A DNA stretch of 64,000 nucleotides. Origin: Nostoc piscinale CENA21 (GTDB lineage Bacteria > Cyanobacteriota > Cyanobacteriia > Cyanobacteriales > Nostocaceae). The notes under the pieces were generated by a model. That model was given only the letters and a program-made list of their open reading frames with translations. It had not been told where the DNA came from and did not search any database. Position numbers and translations under genes: made by a program. Location: the NCBI RefSeq assembly GCF_001298445.1, contig NZ_CP012036.1, positions 5,175,689 through 5,239,688 of the forward strand. Direction: 5' to 3'. Positions 7,790 through 19,681 of this stretch are shown in pieces (the stretch's first letter is position 1; each line of letters starts with the position of its first letter).

Positions 7790-10320
7790 ATGATTCCTTC
7801 TCAGAACTTCGGGAAATTCTCAAAACAGGTAAAATTCCTGAGGATATTAGTAATGTTACAGAACCTTGTCATTGTCGCTTATTGGATGCGCTGCAAAACT
7901 CGCCTGGGTCTGGGGATATTGTTAGCCTAGTGCGTCATGTGTTGCGACGGGAAGATGAAAAACAGGGTGGAAGTTCTCCAATTTATCTCCAAATACCTCG
8001 AAAACCGCCTTTTCTCGATAGCACTATTTGGGAGCAGGCTAGTATAACCGTATGGGGTGAAGATAAAGAACACTATCTCATCAGTGCCCGTCCTTGGCAA
8101 CCGGAATGGCTTGATCTTGCTGACCAATATCCGCCAGATGCACCTTTATTTCAAGAAGAAAACCGACGGAATTATGAACCAGTTGCGGGCGATCCGTTTT
8201 TGCAGCTCGTAGAGTTAGATGCTTATCGTAGTATCGGACAGCGTGAAGCAATTCGTGCAGTTTTGACTGCTCCTGATAATTCAACTTTAATCCTTAACTT
8301 ACCTACAGGTGCGGGAAAAAGCCTTTGCGCTCAACTACCTGCATTGCTGAACTCCAGAAACAATAATGGTGTCAGTGTGGTAGTTGTCCCGACTACTGCG
8401 TTGGCTATTGACCAAGAACGGGCATTGAAATCTTTTGTACACCATGCCACAGCGTATTATAGCGATGATACTGTGGAGGGTAAAGAAAGAAGGGAAGGGA
8501 TACGCGATCGCATTCGCGCTGGAACTCAAAGAATAATTTTTACCTCTCCTGAAAGTTTAATGGATTCCCTTGCACCTGCTCTGTACGAAGCAGCCAAACT
8601 GGGAATTTTACGGTATTTCATTATCGATGAAGCACACATGGTAGAGCAATGGGGTGATGATTTTCGTCCAGCTTTTCAAGAAATTCCTGGCTTGCGAAAA
8701 GATTTATTACGTCTTAGCTCTTTTAATACTTTATTACTAACAGCAACATTAACTGAATCTTGTTTAGACACCCTGGAAACATTATTTGGTCAAGATTTAC
8801 AAGTTATATCTGCTGTACAATTGCGACCAGAACCTGCTTATTGGTTTAACAAATGTCCCAGTGAAGAAGTTAGACAACAAAGGCTAATTGAAGCAGTTTA
8901 TCATCTTCCTCGCCCGTTAATTATTTACGGGACTAAAGTTAAAGATGTCGAGGATTGGAAACGAGAATTAACCCGCGCCGGATTTAAAAGATGTGATCTG
9001 ATGACAGGTAAATCTACTACTCAGGAACGGGAGCAATTAATTGAAAAATGGCGGGAAGGAAAGATTGATATAGTTGTTGCTACTTCTGCTTTTGGATTAG
9101 GTATAGACCAAGCAGATGTGCGAGCGGTAATTCATGTTTGTATTCCCGAAACTATTGACCGTTTCTATCAAGAAGTTGGACGAGGAGGACGAGACGGGAA
9201 AGCTTCATTATCACTCACATTATATACAAAGGAAGACTTCAGAATTGCTGAAGGGCTAAATGATAAATCAGCAATAACTATTGAATTGGGTTTGCAACGT
9301 TGGCAAACTATGTTTTATAAAAAAGAAACTATAGGTGATGGACGCTTTCGTGTACCAATAGAAACGCCTCGTTCATTTCAAGACAAAACTATTGATAAAA
9401 TAAATTACCAAAATAGGGCTTGGAATATACGTACTTTGACGCTGATGAACCAAGCAAATCTAATTGAAATTGACTCAGCAGAACCTCCCCAGAGGAAAAA
9501 CTTTGAATCACAATCAGAAGAAGCTTATCAAGCAGCTTGGGATTTGTACCGCAATTCTCGCATTATTCGTATCTGTAATCAATTGCACGATAAAAAATTA
9601 ACTTGGGAAACTGAAGTTGAACCAGTGCGCCAGAAACGCCAAAGCTGGAGTTATAAAAACTTGCAATTGATGAAAGAAGCTTTAAACGCTAAACGTTGTA
9701 TTTCAGAAATATTTGCGGAGGCCTATGGCATTCCCTCCCGTCAAACTCCAGAAACCAGAAATCCGGTTATAGTTTCTCGCGCTTGTGGGGGTTGTCCCGT
9801 TTGTAGAGAAAATGGCGTTACACCATTTCCAGGAATTATGCCTAGTTCCAGACCTGTATGGCAAAAACCCAATTTTATTCTCGGTCAAGAAATGCAAAGA
9901 GTGATTGCAGATGAAAGAATCTTGCTTATTTTCTATGACTCCCTGGAACAATTGAATAAGTTTCAAAGAGGTAAAAAATTGTTTAGGTGGTTAATAGAAC
10001 AGGGAATGAGGAATATTGTAATTTCTCCAGATTATCATTATTTTTTGCAAGAACCTAGTAGAATACATAACTCATTTATATTTCTATTTGATAGTTACGA
10101 ACCTGTACTCATGCCACGTATTCCTACTCTGATTTTTCATCTTCCAGGGATGCCTCTCCCATTAAAATATTTATCAAATTACAGTACGTCAACTACAACA
10201 CGCATTATTTTACTTCCTATAAACACACCAGATCCAAACAGAGAAGACAGACGACTAATTAATGTTTTTTCTGGCAGATATTTTAAATTTGATGTATTTT
10301 GTACGGAGATTAGTATATGA
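7786..10320 (+). CDS. dpdF: DpdF, RecQ-like DNA helicase
   Basis: An intact 844-residue superfamily 2 helicase. Motif I is LPTGAGKS near residue 172, motif II DEAH near 280, followed by the aromatic-rich WGDDFRP loop typical of RecQ, then TATLT near 323, FGLGID near 435 and the QEVGRGGRDG motif VI near 461-470. A C-x2-C-x2-C cluster (CGGCPVC near 665) may bind zinc or iron. DpdF is the RecQ-like member of dpd islands; unwinding of unmodified or modified DNA during restriction is the presumed role, not shown. It overlaps the gene before by ATGA at 7786 and the gene after by ATGA at 10317, so the block is tightly coupled. It is the only dpd gene from dpdE to dpdJ whose frame is whole. Confidence 0.85.
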   Translation: MNDSFSELREILKTGKIPEDISNVTEPCHCRLLDALQNSPGSGDIVSLVRHVLRREDEKQGGSSPIYLQIPRKPPFLDSTIWEQASITVWGEDKEHYLISARPWQPEWLDLADQYPPDAPLFQEENRRNYEPVAGDPFLQLVELDAYRSIGQREAIRAVLTAPDNSTLILNLPTGAGKSLCAQLPALLNSRNNNGVSVVVVPTTALAIDQERALKSFVHHATAYYSDDTVEGKERREGIRDRIRAGTQRIIFTSPESLMDSLAPALYEAAKLGILRYFIIDEAHMVEQWGDDFRPAFQEIPGLRKDLLRLSSFNTLLLTATLTESCLDTLETLFGQDLQVISAVQLRPEPAYWFNKCPSEEVRQQRLIEAVYHLPRPLIIYGTKVKDVEDWKRELTRAGFKRCDLMTGKSTTQEREQLIEKWREGKIDIVVATSAFGLGIDQADVRAVIHVCIPETIDRFYQEVGRGGRDGKASLSLTLYTKEDFRIAEGLNDKSAITIELGLQRWQTMFYKKETIGDGRFRVPIETPRSFQDKTIDKINYQNRAWNIRTLTLMNQANLIEIDSAEPPQRKNFESQSEEAYQAAWDLYRNSRIIRICNQLHDKKLTWETEVEPVRQKRQSWSYKNLQLMKEALNAKRCISEIFAEAYGIPSRQTPETRNPVIVSRACGGCPVCRENGVTPFPGIMPSSRPVWQKPNFILGQEMQRVIADERILLIFYDSLEQLNKFQRGKKLFRWLIEQGMRNIVISPDYHYFLQEPSRIHNSFIFLFDSYEPVLMPRIPTLIFHLPGMPLPLKYLSNYSTSTTTRIILLPINTPDPNREDRRLINVFSGRYFKFDVFCTEISI

Positions 10321-11226
10321 GCGTTTTAAAAACAGGTTTAGCTCACCCCAGTAGAATGCGAGGAATATTTAAATATTTACTCCATGTTAAAGGACAAAGA
10401 GAGAATAGAGACGTATTAGAAAGCATATTATCTCCTGATAAATTAGTTGAACATGTGCCAGAAAATAAGGAGAAATTGAAAGACAAAAAAAATGTCACAT
10501 CCCATGTTCAATGATGCTCTTAGGGAAAGTATAAAATGTAAACTTTTAATTGAAGAGGATGAAGAAGTTGCAATTAATCCAAATTTACCACAAGACGCAA
10601 TAAATCCTCAGCTTGGTGACAGGCTATTACCTGATACTTTCACTTATCTATTTTTTGCATCTGATAACGAAGATGAAGAAGACTTTGGTCGAGTTTGTGC
10701 TTGGTATTTAGCACAGAATATTTATGATGCGCCTGGAACTTGGGAAGAAGTAGAAAATCTGGTTAGCGAACAAAAAGTAGGCGATTTTTTGAAAATGTCA
10801 AGCAGTCGCCTTTTTGTCCAAATGGATGACTGGATGCGCTACCTGGGTTTTGCATGGGGTCATACTTTAGGAGGAAAACCTGTAACAGTTCCAGATCCAA
10901 CTGCTTATTTTAAACGAAATCTCAAGCATTTGTTTAATGGACGACAAGAAATTACAATTCAAGATTTTATTAATAGATTAGCAAAACGATGCCCTTTATT
11001 TGAAACCGGAAAGTTTCGAGAAGAAGTAGAAAACCAAATTGGCACACGGGAACCTAATTTTCTTTCTACAAGTACGGCTTTTGCCTTATTCAGACTTCAA
11101 GATGAGGGTGAGATTCAGCTTGAGAGAAAATCTGATGCAGCCTTGATGATTTTACCAAAAGTCAATAACCAAGTGGATGATCATGGGCGAATTTCTCACA
11201 TTATTTGGAAAGGAGAAAAATCATGA
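10317..11226 (+). pseudogene. dpdG: DpdG, frameshifted at A8
   Basis: The frame starting at 10317 (ATGA overlap with dpdF) runs 65 codons and stops at 10514; a second frame runs 10492-11226 (244 codons). Removing one A from the A8 run at 10485-10492 joins them as KLKDKKMSHPMFNDALRES into one protein of about 300 residues, the size and place expected for DpdG. The first part, with HPSRMRGIFKYLL, could be a winged-helix start; the second has many acidic residues and a FGRVCAWYLAQ helix. No catalytic motif is visible. In dpd islands DpdG sits between the RecQ-like and P-loop proteins and its function is unknown. Identity rests mainly on position. Confidence 0.6.
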
Positions 11227-14200
11227 CTTTTGAAAAGTTTGTCTGCTGGCATCTGGATATGATTCGTCAGGTGATGAATGTAGAAGCAACCCAAACTGCA
11301 AATCATTTGTTTTTGGCTACACATCATCCGATTGCAATGTACCGCCAGGACTCTATTAAGGCATTATCGAAGAGCGAATACAATGAATTGCAGTTTTTTC
11401 ATGATTTTTTAGCTGAAAAAAAATTTTGCTTTTGTACCCGTTTTAGGTGAATCAGGTACTGGAAAATCTCACCTGATTCGTTGGTTGCAAGCTAATATAA
11501 AATCAACTGATAAACGAAAGGTACTGCTAATTCCCAGAATTGGGACAAATTTAAAAGATATCATTGAAAAAATTTTAAATGTTGCGGAATTTGAGGTAGA
11601 TAAATTAGATGAGTACCGTAAACGTTTAAATCAATCGAGTCGTACTTTTACAGATAAAGGTGCAAGAGAACAATTATTAAACAATTTAGCTTTTCAAGTT
11701 GGTATTAACGGACAACATACACGGGCTAAACTTGCTGATAAAGAGACTCAGGACTATCTAATTGAAAAATTACCTGCTTTGTTATATGATAATTTTTTTT
11801 CGAGAACATTTATTAAAAGATGGAAAAATTATTCATCGTTTGGTAATTCATACACTGGGATATCAAAATACTATTGAAGATATTAACGAACGTCGTGAGT
11901 TTCTATCGAAGATTTGCCACTTAATATTTTAGATATTCAAAAAGCTGGAGAAAAGGCACGAGAATTTTATAGTTTATTAATAAATGATGAGGATCTAAAG
12001 AAGCAAACTGTAATTTGGTTGAACGAACACTTGGATGAAGCCATCACCCAAGTTTTAAATTTTGGTCGAGAAGACTTGCAACAATTAATGCGGGAAGTTC
12101 GAGAGACATTAGCGGATAAAAATATTGAATTAGTGCTTTTAATTGAAGATTTTGCGAAATTACAAGGTATTGATAGAGAGGTATTAGAAGCCGTTTTAGC
12201 ACGACCGCAGCAAGCAGAAAATAAGCCTTTATGTGCTATGCGTACAGCTTTAGCTTGTACTACAGGTTACTTTGAAGGGTTAATTAAAACATTTGATACA
12301 GTACAACAGCGTGTTACCTTCAGTGTCAATCTTAATATTGATGCAGTTGGTGAACAATCTTTAATTACTCAGAATGATATTCAGGTATTTGTTGCGAGAT
12401 ATTTGAATGCTGTTCGTTTAGAAGAAAGGGAAATTGAAAATTGGGGAAATTCTCAAAATAGAGATGAACTACCAAGTGCTTGTAGCGAATGCGAACATTC
12501 CCACGCTTGTCATACAGGATTTGGACATGTTCAGGGAATGGGTCTTTATCCTTTCAATTCTAAAGCTTTAGCGCACATGTTTAGTAGGGTAAATCCAGGT
12601 GAATTTAATCCCCGAATTTTAATCAGAGATGTTTTAAAACACACTCTAGAAAATTCTATTGATGATATTAAAAATGGAACTTTTCCTTCAGTTACTTTAG
12701 GAAACTACTTTGGTAACATGAGATTGAGTACTGATGTAAAGTTACATATTCAAACTAAAGATCCACAAAATTCAAAGCGTCGGGAGATATTTTTAGATTT
12801 GTGGGATGATAGTAATGAACTTTGCAATTTGTCTCCAGAAGTTCATACTGCGTTTAACTTACCTCTGCTTGATGTCAAGACTAAACCGAAAGAAATTCCG
12901 CAGGTTATACCCGAAAATCGTCGAGTACCGCCAAGGGTTGTAGAACCTTCAGGGGAATATCAGATTGATACTTCGCTACAAGAAAAGCTGGAAGAACTCA
13001 ACAGTTGGAATAATCAAGGACAACTCTCAGATACGCTTGCACAACATATTCGTCAGTTACTTTTCCCCGCTATTATCAAAAAAATCGAATGGGATACGGA
13101 AATGCTGCTGAAGGGTAGTTTCATCGGTAGTGGTGGTAAGTTACTTAAGCAAGAAAATCTCATTTTCCATAACCCAAAGAAACTTAAGAGAACACGTTAT
13201 TCTGGAATTATTGTATCGCTGCCTCTTAACCCAGATGATGATAAGGAATTTACAGAAACTGTATACGTAATTCAAGGTATATTAAAGTACAATAAATTCG
13301 GTAACTGGAAGTTTGAAAATGGCGATCGCTATTTTCGTATGTACGCAAAGTATCTAGAATGCTGGAGTCAGTACGTCATCCAAAAAATTCGCCTTTATCC
13401 CCGAGAGTCTGGTGAACCTTGGAACCCCGTACCTGCTGCGGTGGAATTGTTAGCGATTAGTGCCACAATGGCAGGGTATCCTACTAATACGCTCGAAAAT
13501 TTGATTAATTCTTTGTTTATCGACTTAGATAAAAACGATGATACGACTCGTGCATCTAGTTGGAAAAAGCTGTTTGATACTTTTAGTTTCAAGAGAAACC
13601 GAGAAGCATTATTAGATATTGTTAAAAGTCGAATTGCTTGTACAAAAGGTAGTAATTCAACATTTCAAATTATTGATGCTATTCAAATTGTTGAGCCTTT
13701 AGCACAAGTACGTAAATCTTGGCAACCTCAACAGCAAATTCCTGAAGATGTCAGCGATAAGTTTCCAGAGTTACAAAAGGTACGTCAACAAGTCGATGAA
13801 CTTCTAGAGAAAGCCATCCAAGAAGAGTACGAACGACAGCTAGATATTTATCAGCGTCTCATATCTGAATTTGGAGAAGATGTTAAGAAAAAGGATGTGA
13901 TTGACGTTCTTAAATCTGCAATGGAAGCAGCAGAAGATGCAGGTGTATTTGGTGCTAAAAAGGACTTGATAACAACTGAGTTAGAACAGTTCAGGCGTAC
14001 AGCAATTAACCCTTACAAAGATACAATGAAACGCGTACAAACTGAAAAAGAAAACCCAGAAGGTAACATCGGTAAATTACTTCAGTACTTGAGTGAAGAT
14101 TATCAAAAAGTCATTACTGATTCTTCAGAATTTCTTAAGAACACTAATAATTTTCTAGATGCTTCGATTCTTGAAGCAAAAAGTCGTATTGCAGAATTAG

Positions 14201-14310
14201 AAAAATCTGAAGGTGCAACAGTAGAATCAAGTTTTCAAGAAATTTGTGAGGGGTTAGCCAACTTACGGAATCTAATGAATGAAATTAAGGGGGATACAAA
14301 ATGCTCTTAG
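11223..14310 (+). pseudogene. dpdH: DpdH, P-loop ATPase, three frameshifts
   Basis: The start is ATG 11223 (MTFEKFVCWH), overlapping the dpdG stop by four bases. Frames 11223-11450, about 11416-11800, 11800-11910 and 11914-14310 join into a protein of about 1,030 residues when three shifts are corrected: one extra A in A8 (11416-11423), one extra T in T8 (11793-11800) and one missing base near 11908. The first correction restores a Walker A, GESGTGKS at 11446-11469, which no single frame encodes with its N-terminus. The large last frame has a possible zinc site, CSECEHSHACHTGF (about 12478-12520), and a long coiled-coil C-terminal third from about 13750. DpdH is the large ATPase of dpd islands. 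As the bases stand, only the 798-codon part lacking the P-loop could be made from one frame. Confidence 0.65.
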
Positions 14311-15006
14311 AAAAATCACAGGAACTAATAGAGTTATCTCAACGTAAAAAATCTCTGCAAAATTTTGCAGCTAATCTTCAAATTATTCAAACTAGGCAAA
14401 AGCAAATAACTGAGGCTGTTGTAACCATTCAGCCACTTGTGGAAGCATTAAAAGCTTTTCGCCAAAAGGGTATTAACAATATTGATTTAACTCATAAAGC
14501 AGAGTCAGTATTAAATTTCATTCTCAATGCTGAGGATAATTTACAAAAAAAATTCTGATTGGATTCTTGATAATAAAAATTTTAAAGGTAGCTTTTTAAA
14601 GTCAAATATAGATAGTCTAAAAACTACGCTAGAACAGCAACTGAGCGAAGCATGGAAAAGCTACCGCGACCAACAAATGCCTAGCACTAAGAATGAAATA
14701 CTCAATTTACTAGCTAAAGTAGAAGCTTTTAAACATACAGTTCTGCAAATTCAGATTATAGATGGAGAAATAAAAAACGTTACTTATCCCAAAAATAATG
14801 CTGAATTTGCGATATATGAACGTAAAATTGAACAATTAAAATATTATTGGAATACTCTCAGTTCTGATGAAGTCCCGGAAGCGGTATTGCATTTCCTGCG
14901 AGCAGCAGCCAATCAAGGAGCGCCTTTAAATCTTTTAACTCCAGAAGTTCAAGATTGGATTAATCAACATGGTATTTCTGATTCTTTAAAAATTCGCTTG
15001 ATTTAA
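14301..15006 (+). pseudogene. dpdI: DpdI, frameshifted at A8
   Basis: ATG 14301 overlaps the dpdH stop. The first frame ends at 14558 after 85 codons; dropping one A from the A8 run at 14545-14552 continues as EDNLQKNSDWILDNKN into the frame that ends at 15006. The repaired product is about 233 residues, strongly helical and charged, probably coiled-coil (EKSQELIELSQRKKSLQ at the start, KIEQLKYYW near the end). No enzyme motif is seen. Its place between DpdH and DpdJ marks it as DpdI; a structural or bridging role with DpdH, which ends in a similar coiled coil, is my inference. Confidence 0.55.
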
Positions 15007-15029
15007 GAGAAGGTAGGGGCAGAGTAAGG

Positions 15030-18000
15030 GTGACTACTAATTGGGATAAAATAATTAGAGAGTTTTTAGATAATTTGGAACGCCAAGAAGTCCAACTTTT
15101 GACGTGGGGAATCGTTGATGGTGGATTTTCTGAAAATGAAATTGTAGAACTTGCGGAAGATTTTCTAAATACTTGCGAAATTGATGAGGATGTTTGGGCT
15201 TTTTTAGACCAAATCCTTGAACGGAAATTGTTGTTTGAATTGAATCTTAGAGGCGATCGCCTTTTCCGCACCCGGATGGCGGAAGCAGTGAGATTATTTG
15301 CTCGTCTTCGCCAACTGTTCCCGAATAATAATTGGCAAACATCTCCTACCTTAGTTGCTGATTATCGCTTACAAATCCGTCCGAGAATTTATCCTAACAG
15401 GTATATTACGCCAGAAGCAGTAATTCAGCAGTTGGCAGCAGACAAACTGCTAACTCCCTTACAGCAGAAAGCGGTTACAGCAATACTATGTTCTCGCGAT
15501 CGCGGTGAAGTTCAACTTGCAGACTTCCAGCTACGCGCTACAAGGCGGATGTTGCAGGATTTAAACAGCACAAAAAAGTCGTGGGATGATTGTCTGTGCT
15601 GGGACAGGAACCGGAAAGACTTTATCTTTTTACTTACCTGCGCTGGCGCATATTGCAGCTTTGTTGAAAAAGGATGAGTATTGGAGTAAGGGACTAGCAA
15701 TTTATCCCCGTAACGAACTCCTCAAAGACCAATTTTCTGAAACCTATCAAGAAGCACGTCGTCTCGATGCTGTCCTCAAGGCAGAAGGTAAGCGTAAAAT
15801 TCTCATTGGTGCATTTTTTGGCTTAACTCCCAGAAGCGCAACTTTAGATCGGGTACAAGATAAATGGGAAGCTGAAAGTGGTGGCTTTACTTGTCCTTAC
15901 CTGCGGTGTCCCAGATGTGAAGGTGCGCTATCTTGGCGACGGGCTGATGTGGAAGCGGGTAGAGAAAAACTTTCTTGTCTCAACCCATCCTGCGGTGCTG
16001 TTATCCAAGAAGATGAAGTAATTTTGACGCGCGATCGCATGGCGAAAACTCCCCCAGACCTAGTTTTTACCAGCACAGAAATGCTCAATCGGTCTATGGG
16101 AGACTCCCGTTACGGTCATGTATTTGGCATCGCGGCGGCGAAAAAGCCTCAGCTAGTTTTGTTGGATGAAGTGCATACTTATACAGGTATCCACGGCGCA
16201 CAAGTTGCTTACCTGCTGCGGCGTTGGCAGAAAATCATTAACAAGAAAGTCCAATTTACCGGACTTTCAGCAACTCTACAAAGTGCAGCAGAATTTTTCA
16301 GTCAACTCACAGGTTTAAACCCTGGTTCAGTGGAGGAAATTTCTCCTGGTGAAGACCAAATTGCTGAGGGGATGGAGTATCAATTAGTTCTTAGAGGCGA
16401 CCCAGTATCAGGGACAAGTCTTTTATCTACCAGCATCCAAACGGCGATGCTGCTGCGGCGCGTACTCGACCCATCTGAAGACCCCCCTAGCAGAGGTTTC
16501 TATGGTTCCCGTGTTTTCGCTTTCACTGATGACTTAGATGTTACCAATCGCTTATTCCACAACCTTTTGGATGCCGAAGGTCGAGACAGTTGGGGTCGTC
16601 CCTTGCGAGGACGACAACCATTAGCAGCATTGCGATCGCATAGTGCAACTGATGGTAGAGAAAGGCTGATTGCCGCACAATCCTGGCTATTGTGTGAAGA
16701 AATCGGTCACGGTTTGCAACTGCCTTTAAGCATTGGGCGCACCAGTTCCCAAGATACCGGAGTTACGCCAAATGCAGATGTGATTGTGGCTACTGCATCT
16801 CTGGAAGTGGGATTTAACGACCCAGAAGTTGGAGGTGTCATCCAGCACAAAGCACCGCGAGATATGGCATCTTTCTTGCAAAGGAAGGGACGGGCGGGAC
16901 GACGCAGAACTATGCGACCTTGGACAGTGGTTGTGCTTTCTGATTACGGACGGGACAGAATCGCCTATCAAGGCTACGATATGCTGTTTAATCCGGTTTT
17001 AGAAAAGCGATCGCTTCCCATCGCCAACCGCTATGTTATCCGCATTCAAGCAGTTTTCGCCTTTATGGATTGGGTTGGACAGCAATTAGCTGCAACTAGA
17101 GGAAGTGTCTGGAGAGACTTTGCTACTACTGATTTATACTTAATTAACCGTCAGCGACTAGAAATAAAACTGATCAAAAACATCCTGGAAACAGAAGCAG
17201 GACAACGCAACTTAGAAACATATCTGCAATCAGCACTACACCTTACCAAAGATGAAGTCGAAGCAGTTCTTTGGGAACCACCCAGGTCATTAATGATGGC
17301 GGTACTTCCGACTTTGCTACGGCGTTTAGAGTCTGGTTGGAAGCGCCTTCCGATTCAGCAAGATGAATCAGACAAAGACTATCAAACCCGTGACCCCTTA
17401 CCTGATTTTGTTCCCCCGAACTTATTTAGTGACCTGCTGTTGCCAGAAGTAACGATTACTACACCACCACAAACGCACCACAGTGAGCCAGATGTTAATT
17501 CTATGCCAATTGTCCAAGCCCTGAAAACCTTTACCCCAGGCAGGGCGACGCGCCGTTTTGGGGTGCAGCATATTTATGCAACCCACTGGATTGCTCCGTC
17601 AGATTTGCAACAAAGAGAACAAGAATTCCCCGTAGAAGATTATTGTGCTGAGTTTGAAGAAGCAGGGTATTTTCAATTGTGGCAAGATAGGCAAATTGTA
17701 GATATTCGCTGCATTCGCCCTTGGGCAATTAATCCTACCCAAGTTCCTGCCGATATTTCAATTACCTCTAACGCCCAATTGGAATGGCGCAGTCAAATCA
17801 TACCACCCGACTTAGGAATAAAACTCGAACTGCCTCAAGGTTCTCCCTGGTGCAAAATTATCACAGAAGTTTGTTGCTTTACTCACACTCAACAATCGCC
17901 CCTTGAAGTGCGGCGGTTTGCGATCGCATCCCATGCTAACATCCGCTTCGACAATGGGCAGGAACTTGATACAACAATTCGCTTCACCCAGAAACAGGAT

Positions 18001-18898
18001 GGTAGTTCGGCGGCTGTGGGATTTGCCCAATCTGTTGACGGTCTAGTATTTCGCTTTCGGATTCCGCCTAATTTTACTATTAGTCCCAGCGATGCCAATC
18101 AAGAGAAAATTCGGGGGTTTCGCACGGCATATTTCCGCTATCGGGTATTGACAGATGACAGATTGTGTGAATTAACAAATGTCTTTCAACGGGAATGGCT
18201 TTATCAAATTTATATATCGATGCTTACCGACCACGCATTGACAGCCAAAATCTCCCTACTTGAAGCTTTTGAGGCGCTTTTGGGTGAAAATATGGGTCAA
18301 GAAATGGCAAGGGTTCTGGACAATATCTTCCAAACATTGAATGTTGAGGAAACTTTACTAGAAGAAGGGGAATCTGCACCGGAACAAATTCAGGGACGGC
18401 AGAGGGTACATGATAGATTGCTGGCACTTGGCAACGCAGATATCATCCAAACTATATTAAATGACCTGGCACCGATTCTCTGGTCAGAACCTGATGAGGA
18501 GTGGCATTCTTGGGCAGCTTTACGTTTTAAAGCGACCTTGGGAGGTGCGCTGCTGGATGCTTGCGGACAATTGTGTCCTCATTTTGACTTGGGCGACCTG
18601 ATTTTAGATATCGATCCTGGCCCGCGTCCACCAGATGCACCTGCTATTTCCGAGGGAGTAGAAGAAATTTGGATAACTGAATCTACGATTGGTGGCGGTG
18701 GGGTGATTGAGGAAATCTTGCGGCGCTATGCTGCTGACCCGGCGAATTTTTTTCCGCTTGGCGGGGAGTGCATTGTCACCTGCGGATTTTGAGATTGTGG
18801 ACTCGGAATTGACGCGGTTACTGGAGTTAACTCAAACTAGTGCAGATGTTGTCGATGCAATGGCAGATGTGCGGTTCGCCGCAGGATATGGTGAATTA
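15030..18898 (+). pseudogene. dpdJ: DpdJ, DEAD-box helicase, two frameshifts and cut by IS
   Basis: GTG 15030 follows dpdI by 23 bases. The frame 15030-15677 and the long frame 15586-18792 join when one A is dropped from A6 at 15572-15577 (LNSTKSRGMIVCAGTGTGKT). A second shift, an extra T in T7 at 18747-18753, is needed to pass from ANFF to RLAGSALSPADFE and on to 18898, where an IS1-type element ends the gene. Landmarks of the 1,068-codon frame are Walker A CAGTGTGKT, a zinc-ribbon-like CPYLRCPRC plus CLNPSCG stretch near residues 105-145, motif II LLDEVHTY, and motif VI QRKGRAGRR. This is the DpdJ helicase of the dpd restriction block. GC content and HIP1 frequency are higher than in dpdG-I. 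DpdK, usually next, is missing. Confidence 0.75.
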
Positions 18899-19680
18899 GG
18901 CGTTGCATAATGAGAATATGAATTAGGGTGAATCTTCATGGAATGTCCGCGTTGTAATTCCTCTCATATCCGTAAGAACGGTAGACAAAGAGGTAAACAA
19001 AACTACATTTGTGCAGATTGTGGTCGTCAATTTATTGAATATCACAATCAAAAGGGTTATGGTGACGAAATTAAACGAGAATGCTTAGAAATGTATGTTA
19101 ATGGTTCTGGTTTCCGTGCCATAGAAAGAGTAAAAAAAGTACATCATACAACAGTAATTTATTGGGTGAAACAAATGGGTGGTCAGTTACCAGAACATCC
19201 CGAAACAGCTGAAATACCTGAAATAACTGAAATTGATGAATTAGAAACTTTTGTCGGGTCAAAAAAAACAAAATTTGGGTATGGAGTGTAGTCAACCACA
19301 AGACTTCGGGGATTTTAGGATGGGTTTTAGGAGATAGAAGTTCAGAAACTTTTCAACAGTTGTGGCAGAGGATTAAAGCGTGGAACTCATATTTTTATGT
19401 AACGGATGGCTATCCGGTTTATCCATGTTTTATTAATCAAGAAGACCATCTTGTGTGTAAAACTTATATGACACGAGTAGAAGGTGAAAATAGCAGATTA
19501 AGACATTATTTAGCCCGATTACATAGAAAGACTTTTTGTTATTCTAAGTCAGTAGAAATGCTGGAACTCTCTATTAGATTGTTAGTTTATTATCTCCAGC
19601 ATCGTTGTATTCCAATGCGGGAGCAAAGCCCCCGCGAGGATATAGCGATCGCATAATTCATCTTGTGATTCAGCAACGCC
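18899..19680 (+). mobile_element. IS1-family insertion sequence, 782 bp
   Basis: The element is bounded by imperfect inverted repeats of about 27 bases: GGCGTTGCATAATGAGAATA from 18899 and, read on the other strand from 19680, GGCGTTGCTGAATCACAAGA; both go on to a shared ATGAATTA. The length fits IS1-family elements with an InsA-like zinc finger. The flanks (GTGAATTA to the left, ATTGCGTG to the right) do not form a direct repeat, so the expected 8-9 base target duplication is absent. The element lies between a 3'-truncated dpdJ and a 5'-truncated glycosyltransferase gene, as left by an IS-driven deletion or recombination between two copies. Confidence 0.8.
18938..19656 (+). CDS. IS1-family transposase, made by -1 frameshift
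   Basis: The first frame (18938-19291, 117 codons) begins with a zinc finger, MECPRCNSSHIRKNGRQRGK then YICADCGRQF, followed by a helix-turn-helix: the InsA part. The catalytic part lies in the -1 frame: after the A8C run at 19261-19269 (GGTCAAAAAAAACAAA) a -1 slip gives GSKKNKIWVWSVVNHK and runs on to 19656. DDE residues are visible as the Asp in EIDELETF, the Asp in YVTDGYPVY, and the Glu in RVEGENSRLRH. Use of an A-run -1 slip to fuse InsA and InsB' is established for the IS1 group, so the split is probably natural and the element may be active. Confidence 0.8.
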
Positions 19681-19681
19681 A

